Below, one piece after another: positions 1 through 8,202 of a stretch of DNA of 33,067 nucleotides. Location of the stretch: assembly GCA_029260035.1 (NCBI GenBank), contig JAJDEA010000045.1:1-33067 (forward strand), in the 5' to 3' direction. Under the pieces are notes generated by a model that saw only the letters and a list, made by a program, of their open reading frames with translations, had not been told where the DNA came from and made no database searches. This DNA comes from Phycisphaerae bacterium (GTDB lineage Bacteria; Planctomycetota; Phycisphaerae; UBA1845). Numbering within the stretch: position 1 is the stretch's first letter; each line of letters starts with the position of its first letter. Both the position numbers and the translations under genes were made by a program.

Positions 1-28
1 GGCCACGCAAGCGTGGACCATGCCACCC
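1..28. repeat. REP-like palindromic repeat, copy 1
   Basis: This 28-base element is repeated almost exactly at 5342-5369; only base 11 differs (g here, t there). It contains the perfect inverted repeat CCACGC-aa-GCGTGG at 3-16, and the right arm can pair instead with the following CCAC (GTGG-accatg-CCAC). Both copies lie just downstream of a minus-strand gene, here DAHP synthase. It may be an intergenic repetitive element that also works as a terminator or mRNA-stabilising hairpin; that role is inference. The rest of 29-96 shows nothing recognisable. Confidence 0.65.
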
Positions 29-96
29 ACTACCTATCTCCAAGACTCCGCCATAAAGCACCATTCGGCACACCGAGCCAGCAACTGCGCTACCGC

Positions 97-1176
97 TTAC
101 GTTGCCCACCCTCCAACGGCGGATCGACGCGGAGATGAATCCTCTCGCCCCCAAAGGGTAACTCGATGGCCAACAACCTCAGCAACCTGCTGAATTTTTT
201 CCATTAGTTTACGAAAGTTATCCGGCAGCACTGCTTGTGGACCATCGCACAGTGCTCGGTCAGGACAACTGTGAACTTCAACAATAGCGCCTGACGCACC
301 CGCGGCAATTCCAGCAAGAGCGAGCGCTGGCACAAGGTCTCGCTTGCCAGCGGCATGTGAAGGATCCACAAACACCGGCAGGTGCGATCTCTCTTGAATC
401 ACCGGCACAGCTGACACGTCCAACGTGAATCGAACGTCCTCCGAAAAAGTGCGAATGCCACGCTCGCAAAGAATGACACGATGGTTGCCCTGACTCAAGA
501 CATACTCCGCCGACATGAGGAGTTCCGTGATTGAAGCCGCCAACCCCCGTTTGATAAAGATGGGCTTATTCGTCTTACCCACTTCCAACAGCAGATTGAA
601 ATTCTGCATGTTGCGAGCGCCGATCTGGAGAATATCTGCATATTCGCAAACAATGTCCACGTCCCGCGGGTCTGTAATTTCAGTGATCGTGGGCATGCCC
701 AGCTCGTCGCCCGCTTCTTTCAAATACTCCAGCCCCTCGCGTCCCATGCCTTGAAAGGAATAGGGCGAGGACCGAGGCTTGAAAGCACCGCCTCGAAGAA
801 TCGCAGCACCCGCAGCCTTAACTTCTCGGGCGACATCGAACAAGACCTCTCGACTTTCAATCGCACAAGGGCCGGCGATAATGTTGACATGGGGACCGCC
901 AATGCGAATGCCTTTCACGTCAAGAATGGTATCGGCTTCGTGAAACTCGCGCGACGCGAGCTTGTAGGGTTGGGTGATGGCCATCACCTCGTCAACGCCG
1001 GGCAACTGCTCGAGCTGCTCCTGCATTGGCGGCGTACGTTTTCCGATCGCTCCGACGATCGTGCGGAACTCGCCTCGCGAAGGATGCGGCGTTAGCCCCA
1101 ACTCCTGCACACGATCCACCACCCTTTGAACGTCTTCCGGGGTGGCACCCGCCTTCATTACAACAATGGTGTCCAT
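97..1176 (-). CDS. aroF: 3-deoxy-7-phosphoheptulonate synthase (DAHP synthase, class I-beta)
   Basis: Catalyses the first step of the shikimate pathway, condensing phosphoenolpyruvate with erythrose 4-phosphate in the cytoplasm. Residues 1-70 resemble the ferredoxin-like regulatory domain of Thermotoga-type DAHP synthases, which in that family mediates feedback by aromatic amino acids. The TIM barrel follows, with GPCAIES at 102-108, RGGAFKPRSSPY at 128-139, then QIGARNMQNF and FVDPSHAAGKR. The 359-residue length is slightly above the usual 335-345 because of a short polar C-terminal tail. It is divergent from aroA, so the 1177-1433 gap probably holds promoters for both. The Shine-Dalgarno upstream of ATG 1176 is weak, but the following residues fit the family start. 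The identification is firm. Confidence 0.95.
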   Translation of the reverse strand: MDTIVVMKAGATPEDVQRVVDRVQELGLTPHPSRGEFRTIVGAIGKRTPPMQEQLEQLPGVDEVMAITQPYKLASREFHEADTILDVKGIRIGGPHVNIIAGPCAIESREVLFDVAREVKAAGAAILRGGAFKPRSSPYSFQGMGREGLEYLKEAGDELGMPTITEITDPRDVDIVCEYADILQIGARNMQNFNLLLEVGKTNKPIFIKRGLAASITELLMSAEYVLSQGNHRVILCERGIRTFSEDVRFTLDVSAVPVIQERSHLPVFVDPSHAAGKRDLVPALALAGIAAGASGAIVEVHSCPDRALCDGPQAVLPDNFRKLMEKIQQVAEVVGHRVTLWGREDSSPRRSAVGGWAT

Positions 1177-1433
1177 TTGGCTGAGGCCTGTGAATTTGCC
1201 GGTTTCTTCGCAGCCGCCTAACGGCCTTTACGAATGCGAACGGGATGCAACTTCTTACGGAACAAAGAGTTACGCGCAAATCGCGCGAAACGAAAAGTCT
1301 ACCAGATCAATGTCAAACTGTCAATGGATCGCGGTTCTGACGGCCGAGCGTGCAGATTTCGTTTCGAGGACGACCATCAAACGCAAGTGACCGGAATTGC
1401 CGACGCGAAGACGGACAGCTATCTTCAAAACCT

Positions 1434-2750
1434 ATGTCATCCTACCAATGCAAACAGCCAGATGGTCCGATCGACGCAAAGGTCAAGCTGCCGGGTTCCA
1501 AGAGCATCTCCAACCGCGCGCTAATCATGGCTGCACTTGCGGACGGGACGAGCATCATCAGCAATCTTCTCTTGGCGGACGACACTCAACTCATGATAGA
1601 AGCCCTTCGTTCGCTGGGCGTTGCAATCACCGTAGACGAATCAAATTGCGTCGCCGAAGTAACGGGTTGTCACGGCCAGCTGCCTATCAGTGAAGCTGAA
1701 TTGTACTGTGGCAATAGCGGAACAACGATACGGTTTTGTGCAGCAGCGTGCGCAACGGCCCATGGAAAGTACCGACTTGATGGTTCTGAGAGAATGTGTC
1801 AAAGACCCATCGGAGCACTCGGGGCCGCTCTGCAAGCGCTTGGAGCAGGCGTTGAATACCCGGATGATGAGGGCTACCCGCCCATCGTCGTCCACGCAAA
1901 CGGATTACTCGGCGGCCTGTTCACGTTCGACTCGCCGGAATCCAGCCAATTGATCAGCGCTTTACTCATGGCCAGCCCTTACGCTCAGAGAGACCTGTTC
2001 ATCGAAGCAACCGGCGACGTGCCCAGCAAACCCTACCTTGACATGACGGTGTCGCTGATGGATCGATTCGGCGTCGCGGTCGTTCAGCAAACCGACCAGG
2101 CGAGCAAACCGGCACAAGCCCTCCGTTTTATCATACCAGCACCGCAGCGCTATACAGCGACGAATATCGTCGTCGAGCCTGACGCATCCAACGCGAGCTA
2201 CTTTCTAGCTGTGCCAGCCATTGTCGGCGGACAAGTGATTGTGCCGGGCTTGGAAACAGACAGTATTCAAGGTGACGCACAGTTCCTTTTCATTCTCGAA
2301 AAAATGGGCTGCCGCGTGAGGCAAGAAGCGAACCAACTCGTCGTTAAAGGACCGCCCGCAAACGAAGCGTTGGTCGGCGTCGATGTTGACTTGAGCGACA
2401 TGCCGGATACCGCTCAGACCTTGGCTGTGCTCGCGCTGTTCGCGCGGGGAAGAACACGAATTCGTAACGTCGGCAATCTCCGCGTAAAGGAGACAGACCG
2501 CTTGGCTGCGCTAACCTGTGAGCTGACGAAACTTGGAGCCAGCGTCACTGAAGGGGCTGACAGCTTGGATATCGAGCCCCCGCAAATACTCCAGCCTGCC
2601 GAAATCGACACTTACGACGACCATCGCATGGCGATGAGTTTCGCCTTAGCGGGTTTAGCCTGCCCCGGGTTGATCATTCGCGATTCTGATTGCTGCAAGA
2701 AAACATTTCCTGATTATTTCTCCGTCCTGGAAAAAATGGTCTCGGGTTGA
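1434..2750 (+). CDS. aroA: 3-phosphoshikimate 1-carboxyvinyltransferase (EPSP synthase)
   Basis: Transfers the enolpyruvyl group of PEP to shikimate 3-phosphate, the sixth shikimate-pathway step. Family motifs appear in order: PGSKSISNRAL at 20-30 (substrate lysine K23), GNSGTTIR at 93-100 (the PEP-site loop), DGSERMCQRPI at 116-126, then RVKETDRLAAL and YDDHRMAMSFAL near the C-terminus. The frame is open upstream to an ATG at 1350. The ATG at 1434 is preferred because it gives 438 residues, close to the usual 425-440, and places the first beta-strand at the expected distance; the 28 residues added by the earlier start are polar and unlike the family. It diverges from the DAHP synthase gene, and fliM follows on the same strand after about 146 bases. 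Confidence 0.95.
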   Translation: MSSYQCKQPDGPIDAKVKLPGSKSISNRALIMAALADGTSIISNLLLADDTQLMIEALRSLGVAITVDESNCVAEVTGCHGQLPISEAELYCGNSGTTIRFCAAACATAHGKYRLDGSERMCQRPIGALGAALQALGAGVEYPDDEGYPPIVVHANGLLGGLFTFDSPESSQLISALLMASPYAQRDLFIEATGDVPSKPYLDMTVSLMDRFGVAVVQQTDQASKPAQALRFIIPAPQRYTATNIVVEPDASNASYFLAVPAIVGGQVIVPGLETDSIQGDAQFLFILEKMGCRVRQEANQLVVKGPPANEALVGVDVDLSDMPDTAQTLAVLALFARGRTRIRNVGNLRVKETDRLAALTCELTKLGASVTEGADSLDIEPPQILQPAEIDTYDDHRMAMSFALAGLACPGLIIRDSDCCKKTFPDYFSVLEKMVSG

Positions 2751-2896
2751 TCGCCTCGAATTGCCCTGCAATCTCCGTTTTCACTACTGAAAAGATAATC
2801 CGCATGTGACTGCCGCCTCAAGTGCAAATTCCACGGAATCCGATAAACCATTCATGCAAACGGAAAACTTATGCGCACCGGAAGGGAAAACCAACC

Positions 2897-3898
2897 GTGG
2901 CTGATGTACTCGATCAAAATGAAGTAGACGCCCTGCTCGCGGCGGTAGATACCGGCGATGTCGAAACCGCTTCAAAGGAAGTCGGGCGCACCGCGCAAAC
3001 CGACAAAGAAGTTCATTCCTATGATTTCAAACGTCCGGAACGGGTCAGCAAAGATCAAATGCGCGCATTGGAAGGCATTCATGAGTCGTTCGCACGCAAT
3101 TTTGGGGCATCGCTTTCGGGGTTTCTCAGGACCATTGTTGAAGTGCGGGTCGCAACTGCAGAGCAGTTGACCTACAGTGAATTCATTTACTCGCTGCCCA
3201 ACCCAACCAACTTCAATTTGCTAACCTGTGATCCACTCGAAGGGCAAGTCTGCCTCGAGCTGAGTCCATTAATCATTTATCCGATTATCGACCGCCTTCT
3301 TGGTGGCACCAATACGGAACTCATTATTCCACAAAGGCCTTTGACGATGATCGAACAGAGGCTCGTCGCTTGCATTACGAGCAGGTGCCTTGGAGGGCTC
3401 AATGAAGCATGGCGTGATTTGGTCGAAGTTAAATTCGAGATCGCGGAGTTCGAAAGTAATCCACATCTCGTGCAAATTGTCGCCCCGAATGAAATTGTGG
3501 TCGTCCTGGGTTTCGAAATCAAAATGTCCGGCAGAGCTGGGACGATGAGCTTGTGTATTCCATTCACCGTAATCGAGCCGGTCATGGACAAACTTGTAAC
3601 ACAAGGATGGCTGGCATACCAGCGTCAATCTGCAGCTGAAGACAAGACCGAAGAAATTTCTCGCGCTATTGGGGCAACATACGTCGAGATTATCGCCTAT
3701 CTTGCGGAAAGCACGATCACCGTTGGCGAATTACTGTCACTCCAGCCCGGCGACATCCTCCAAACAACCAAGCCCGAAGGTTCAGAAATTCTTCTTCGCG
3801 TTGAAGGTGAGAATAAGTTCGCCGGAAAACTCGGCAAGCACAAAGATCACATCGCGGTCGAAATCGCAAGACATGCGGAAGTCGAAGAATCCCTGTAG
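2897..3898 (+). CDS. fliM: Flagellar motor switch protein FliM
   Basis: FliM is the C-ring protein that binds phosphorylated CheY and sets flagellar rotation direction, acting with FliG and FliN. I chose the GTG at 2897 because it yields the classic N-terminus (M/V)ADVLDQNEVDALLAAV, which is the CheY-P binding segment, and GAAGGG at 2881-2886 lies 10 bases upstream. An ATG at 2822 would add 25 atypical residues. The CheC-like middle domain follows, including DRLLGGTNTELI, and then a C-terminal FliN/SpoA-like domain (VGELLSLQPGDIL, then KFAGKLGKHKDHIAVEI). At 333 residues it is full length. No other flagellar gene is within reach, so this is an isolated switch gene. It converges on the HAD gene with a 44-base gap. 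Confidence 0.93.
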   Translation: MADVLDQNEVDALLAAVDTGDVETASKEVGRTAQTDKEVHSYDFKRPERVSKDQMRALEGIHESFARNFGASLSGFLRTIVEVRVATAEQLTYSEFIYSLPNPTNFNLLTCDPLEGQVCLELSPLIIYPIIDRLLGGTNTELIIPQRPLTMIEQRLVACITSRCLGGLNEAWRDLVEVKFEIAEFESNPHLVQIVAPNEIVVVLGFEIKMSGRAGTMSLCIPFTVIEPVMDKLVTQGWLAYQRQSAAEDKTEEISRAIGATYVEIIAYLAESTITVGELLSLQPGDILQTTKPEGSEILLRVEGENKFAGKLGKHKDHIAVEIARHAEVEESL

Positions 3899-3942
3899 CG
3901 GTTGAATACGCAAACCCCGAAACGCACTGCAAATTCAACATG

Positions 3943-5292
3943 CTACAGGTTTTCATGCACTTTGCGCGTGGCTTCAGATACAGCGCGAACGGCGGCAAAC
4001 GGACTGCGCAAGCCCTTTTCTACGCACGCCCGATCGACAACTCCCGTAGCAACAATCGCTGGCGAGGTCGTGACAGGTACAACTCGCCCAATTGAGAAAT
4101 CGTTGCAAAGGAATGACTCAATCTGCGCCCATTCGCTAAAAGTTTCTACCGAAACATCACTTTGAGCTATAATTTCGTCGCATTGATGATCCCGATATTT
4201 CCCTGCCCGCAGTCGAACCGAAAGCCCGACTCCAGGCCCGAGCAATTCCTGCACAGGCGCAACGTCTTTATCGAGCCGATCGCCCACCATGACAAAACGA
4301 AGAGCATCTTTCTGCCATTGATTCTGACCGGCGGTTTCCAGATTTTCCAGAGCGCTGGCCGGGGCATTCGGCGCCACCCGAATCGCATGCAAACATCGCC
4401 CGTAGAACTGCGGCGTTTTGGAATTCCAATCGCTCGCGGCACAAAGAAACTGCCAAAGGAATTGGAGTTCTGCGCTAGGGGTCGGGTTCGCTTCACTCAT
4501 AATAGCGTTGATCCCGTCGTCGATGCGCGCTTGCAGCTCTTCAATCCCAGGGACTCTAGCTGCAGATTCTGTGATAAGCGTTTTTGCAGCAAGATGCTCC
4601 AAGCCTATTCGTTTCAATTTGTGCAACTGTATATCACAGCGTCCCTCGGTAATCACAACAGGCAGAACACCAAGGCTTGCAAGCCTAGCCATGAGGTCTG
4701 CATGATCCGCTACGGGTTGAGCTTCTTCGATTTGACGATACGCACGCAACCAACCCTGCAAGCGATCGCTGCCGCTCGATTGTCGCAATGACGTCACAGT
4801 TCGACGAGCCGCACCGCCTCGCTGCAAGTATCGTCGTAGCGAAATCTCAGTCGCCAATTTTTGCGCAGGGCTGCCTGTACGGGATTGAGTAACAAGTGCG
4901 GAGACAGTCGAAAAAAACCGACGCGCTTCATCGGGATCAATATCGGCTACCACTATGTCTCGGCGAAGAGCGAGATTGCGACAATACAGCAAAGACAGCA
5001 GCGCGAGGGCATCTGGGTGCGCACGGTCGTGAATGGGATTTCCCAATCCCAGCCTTTCGAACGCGTTGCCGTAACTTCGAACATCCTCATAGCTAGCGAT
5101 GAATTCGTCGCGAGTCAGCCCAAGATCGACATGGCCCGCAAACTCTGCGAGCGTCGCAGCGTAGGCACACCCATCCGGGTCGAGCAGGGTGTTATCAAGA
5201 TCGAAGGCAATCACCACGCCGTTCAATCGACCATCCGCGGATGGATGAGCCGACTCCGAATATGCCGGCTGATTGGCAACGTGTTGTTGCAT
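3943..5292 (-). CDS. HAD-superfamily hydrolase, large form of unknown substrate
   Basis: The fold is supported by all four HAD motifs: AFDLDNTLLD at 29-38 (nucleophile D31 and D33), VVITEGR near 212-218 with T215, K329, and VMVGDRLDKDV at 334-344 with D338 and the acidic pair after it. Such enzymes are usually Mg-dependent phosphatases or phosphotransferases. At 449 residues it is almost twice a typical HAD phosphatase. About 180 mostly helical residues separate motifs I and II (cap region), and a further ~110 lie between motifs II and III. I cannot name a substrate. GGAG lies about 10 bases before ATG 5292. The gene follows the phosphohexomutase on the same strand with a REP-like repeat in the gap. 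Confidence 0.85.
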   Translation of the reverse strand: MQQHVANQPAYSESAHPSADGRLNGVVIAFDLDNTLLDPDGCAYAATLAEFAGHVDLGLTRDEFIASYEDVRSYGNAFERLGLGNPIHDRAHPDALALLSLLYCRNLALRRDIVVADIDPDEARRFFSTVSALVTQSRTGSPAQKLATEISLRRYLQRGGAARRTVTSLRQSSGSDRLQGWLRAYRQIEEAQPVADHADLMARLASLGVLPVVITEGRCDIQLHKLKRIGLEHLAAKTLITESAARVPGIEELQARIDDGINAIMSEANPTPSAELQFLWQFLCAASDWNSKTPQFYGRCLHAIRVAPNAPASALENLETAGQNQWQKDALRFVMVGDRLDKDVAPVQELLGPGVGLSVRLRAGKYRDHQCDEIIAQSDVSVETFSEWAQIESFLCNDFSIGRVVPVTTSPAIVATGVVDRACVEKGLRSPFAAVRAVSEATRKVHENL

Positions 5293-5341
5293 GGTCGAAT
5301 CGCTCCATGTGACGCGCGTCGGTCAAGCCGGACAAAACCAT

Positions 5342-5369
5342 GGCCACGCAATCGTGGACCATGCCACCC
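5342..5369. repeat. REP-like palindromic repeat, copy 2
   Basis: A 27/28 match to bases 1-28. The central inverted repeat here is CCACG-caat-CGTGG (5344-5357), shortened by the single substitution, and the alternative GTGG...CCAC pairing is kept. It lies between the end of the phosphohexomutase gene and the start of the HAD gene, again 3' of a minus-strand gene. Confidence 0.65.
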
Positions 5370-5393
5370 GTCAGGTTGGCTGCTGACCAAGCC

Positions 5394-7823
5394 TTAAACG
5401 TCTGCGCCGATCAATCGGCGGATGTCCTGAACGATCTCTACTGTCGTCTTGCGCAGTACCGCCTTCTTATCAAGAAGCTCGTCGCGCGACGGGTGACCGC
5501 CGAACAACTGAACATGAAACCGCAGCGCATTGGACGTTCCAGAAGGCCTGATGGTCAAATGCGACTTCTTCGCGTCATCAAAATAGAACCGATATCCTTC
5601 ATCGGGAAAACCATCCCAATTGACTACGTCGTATTTTCCCGTTCGGTAGACCGTAGCACTTTGCACCGCTAGCCCGCCCAGCTCGAACGGCTTGCTCGTC
5701 ACGTCGGCGAATAGGGCTTCCGCTTTGTTGAGAATCCCACGTTTCTTCGTATATCCCGCCAAGCCTTCATATTCACCGTCAAGCGGGTCCGGCTCGTAAT
5801 GCGTCGCATAAAGACCAATGGCTGGATCGAGATAGAGGTGCTCATCGAGCATGTCCAACAGGTTGGTGCCCCGATCCTTCGCGTATGCTGCGAGTTCCGC
5901 CACGAGCACTGCCGCGAACGTGCCATCTTTGTCGCGAACGTGGCCGTCCTCGCCAAGCGAGCGATCATCTTTCGCAGGCTTACCGAGAATGGAAAAACCA
6001 TTGCTCTGTTCAAGAGCCGCAATGTTGTAACATCGCGTCGAATCGTCCATCGCAAGCCAGGAGTGGATCGACCGATTAGCGCGGGGGCTTGCCGGGTCCG
6101 TTCGACCTTCGTCATACGCGGGAAGCTTTCCATTCTCCGTCAGCCCCGGCGTGTCTTTACCTTGATTAAGGTCCCATGCCGCTCTGCAACCGGCTGCCAG
6201 CTGGGCAAAGCCGACCCACGTCTTCAAGACGCCGACGTCATATTTTCGCGCGATGCACGTTAGCAGGTCCGTCGTCGTATGGGACAGCGCGATGAACTTC
6301 GTCTCCGCATCGCGAACGCTCCCGAATTTTTCGACCTCCTTGCTGAACCGATACCACAATATCAGCGACCAGACTTCGTCCGCGGAAAGTAAGCAATAAT
6401 CTCTAAGCTCGCCCGTACCTGGATGCGAATAAGCTTTTCGTTGGTGCTCTGGCACTTTAACAATCACGCCACAACGATCCGCATCGGGGTCCGTGCCGAT
6501 GATTAAGTCAACATCATCCCATGCTTGGCCGTATTCTTCCTTGAAGGCATCGACGGCAATGTCACCCGCTCGCCAATCACCCGGATCGGGCTGTTGTTCT
6601 TTGCCCGGGTCGCTGCAAAAAGCGGGGAACATGCCATCCAACGCGTCAAGCTTCATGATGCGCTTAACGTCGTTGAATCCGACCTCGCTTAACAAACGGG
6701 GCACTGCCTTTCGACCTGAGCCATTGAACGCGGAATAGCCAATAGATAAAGGCTTGCTCGTTTTTGTAATCAACTCCGGCTGTACAAGAAATCCCTTAAC
6801 GTGCTCAACGTGCATGGTATGAATATCAATAATTCGGCTTTCACGGCCTGCATAGAGATCGCCTGCATCGGGCAGCGGGTCAGCTAGCGGTAAACCGGCG
6901 TGCGCGCCTTCTGTAATAGTGCGAGGACTTTGACACTTCTCTCCTCCCAGAAACCAGAGTTTGTCTTTTGGGGCATCGGCAATAGCAAGTTTTTTGATAT
7001 CGCCGAATTTAACATTCTTGATGTACTCGTTGTAGAGCATGTCACGCTCGGAGGGATCAAACTGTGAACCATTTTGGCACGAGAGCTTATACCCGTTGTA
7101 TCGAAAGTCATTATGGCTCGCGGAAATAAACACGCCGACATCCGCCCGCAGCGTTGGCACTGCATACGTCACGCTCGGGTACAGGCACGCTTCGTCAAAC
7201 AGATATACGGTATAGCCATAGCCAAGAAAAAGCTCGGCAATTAACTGCGCAAAATCCTGCCCTCGAACCCGACTGTCGAAACCAATGACCACTTTTGACA
7301 GTGGCGGTTTTCGCTCGACACCAAATTTAGCCGTGCCAGCGGCGGTCAGCAGATAAATGACATCGTTGATCGTGTTGGGGCCTTTGATAATCGGAGCGTG
7401 AATCCCCTCTTCCTTCAGCCTTAAAACGAGCGACCGCTCAGACCCCATTTTCTCCCGAATCCCGCCCGTTCCGAAACTCACGTCGCGCGAATAGGCATTG
7501 GTGAGCGCTTCCCACTGCTCGGAGCAAATCGCTTCACGAAGCCCGTTCCGCAAGCCGGGAGAAATGCCGTCCAGCTCCTCAGCCAATAACCACTTGCGAA
7601 GATTGGGCATCGTCTTGGCGACTGCGTCATCGTAATAATTACCCGCAATACGCCCCGCATCACGCTCTGCATCAAGAAACGCCTGGATACCCTTTTCTGC
7701 ACGATCAAGAAGCTCTGGGTCTTTCATATTCGTCAATTCCCCGATTTTTTCTGTCAGCATTTTGTCACCATTGGTCCTGTTATGGAAAACTTGTCTTTCC
7801 GCCATCCCGTCAAAGCCATGCAA
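5394..7823 (-). CDS. Large phosphoglucomutase/phosphomannomutase-family phosphohexomutase
   Basis: Family role: interconverting sugar 1- and 6-phosphates through a phosphoserine and a bisphosphate intermediate. All four active-site elements are visible, numbered from the TTG at 7823: SFGTGGIREKMG at 116-127 and the phosphoserine loop SASHND with S236; metal loop DPDADR at 445-450; sugar-binding GEDGH at 624-628; and phosphate-binding RPSGTSNALR at 759-768. The 770-809 residues far exceed the usual 450-580, with extra sequence between the metal and sugar loops and at the N-terminus. The loop reads SHND where most family members have SHNP. The start is uncertain: TTG 7823, ATG 7760, or ATG 7727 (GGGGA about 10 bases upstream, and the sequence then looks family-like). 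Glucose versus mannose specificity cannot be decided. Confidence 0.9.
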   Translation of the reverse strand: MHGFDGMAERQVFHNRTNGDKMLTEKIGELTNMKDPELLDRAEKGIQAFLDAERDAGRIAGNYYDDAVAKTMPNLRKWLLAEELDGISPGLRNGLREAICSEQWEALTNAYSRDVSFGTGGIREKMGSERSLVLRLKEEGIHAPIIKGPNTINDVIYLLTAAGTAKFGVERKPPLSKVVIGFDSRVRGQDFAQLIAELFLGYGYTVYLFDEACLYPSVTYAVPTLRADVGVFISASHNDFRYNGYKLSCQNGSQFDPSERDMLYNEYIKNVKFGDIKKLAIADAPKDKLWFLGGEKCQSPRTITEGAHAGLPLADPLPDAGDLYAGRESRIIDIHTMHVEHVKGFLVQPELITKTSKPLSIGYSAFNGSGRKAVPRLLSEVGFNDVKRIMKLDALDGMFPAFCSDPGKEQQPDPGDWRAGDIAVDAFKEEYGQAWDDVDLIIGTDPDADRCGVIVKVPEHQRKAYSHPGTGELRDYCLLSADEVWSLILWYRFSKEVEKFGSVRDAETKFIALSHTTTDLLTCIARKYDVGVLKTWVGFAQLAAGCRAAWDLNQGKDTPGLTENGKLPAYDEGRTDPASPRANRSIHSWLAMDDSTRCYNIAALEQSNGFSILGKPAKDDRSLGEDGHVRDKDGTFAAVLVAELAAYAKDRGTNLLDMLDEHLYLDPAIGLYATHYEPDPLDGEYEGLAGYTKKRGILNKAEALFADVTSKPFELGGLAVQSATVYRTGKYDVVNWDGFPDEGYRFYFDDAKKSHLTIRPSGTSNALRFHVQLFGGHPSRDELLDKKAVLRKTTVEIVQDIRRLIGADV

Positions 7824-8202
7824 CCCTAGCTATCGCGCACCAGAGCGTCAACTTAGCGAATTCACATGAACCGTCCTTTTCAACTCATCGGAAGAGCTCC
7901 GCCGAGCAACATGAACTCTAGCCCGGAAAACCCGAAGGACGCCAAAATCGACCCCAAATCCAAGGTGATCGATTCACTATATTCTATCGGCTGGAAAAGG
8001 CTGTATTTCAACTTTGCGTCAGTCGGCATGCCCACACAGCTGGTTTCCAGTACTCGACGCCACGTTTGATCGCCCGTGGTTCTATGTCGTCGTAACAATT
8101 TTCATTGCGCAGCCATGTCGAAAACGCTATAGCTTGGCAGAGAAATCAGCGGTAACGTACCAACAACTTACAACAAGAAGATTGTCATCCAGCAAGACGA
8201 CC

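Noticed and set aside
8014..8202. N-terminal extension of the membrane protein from 8014.
   Set aside because: The extra 63 residues lack coding character and do not join the membrane domain sensibly; ATG 8203 is preferred.
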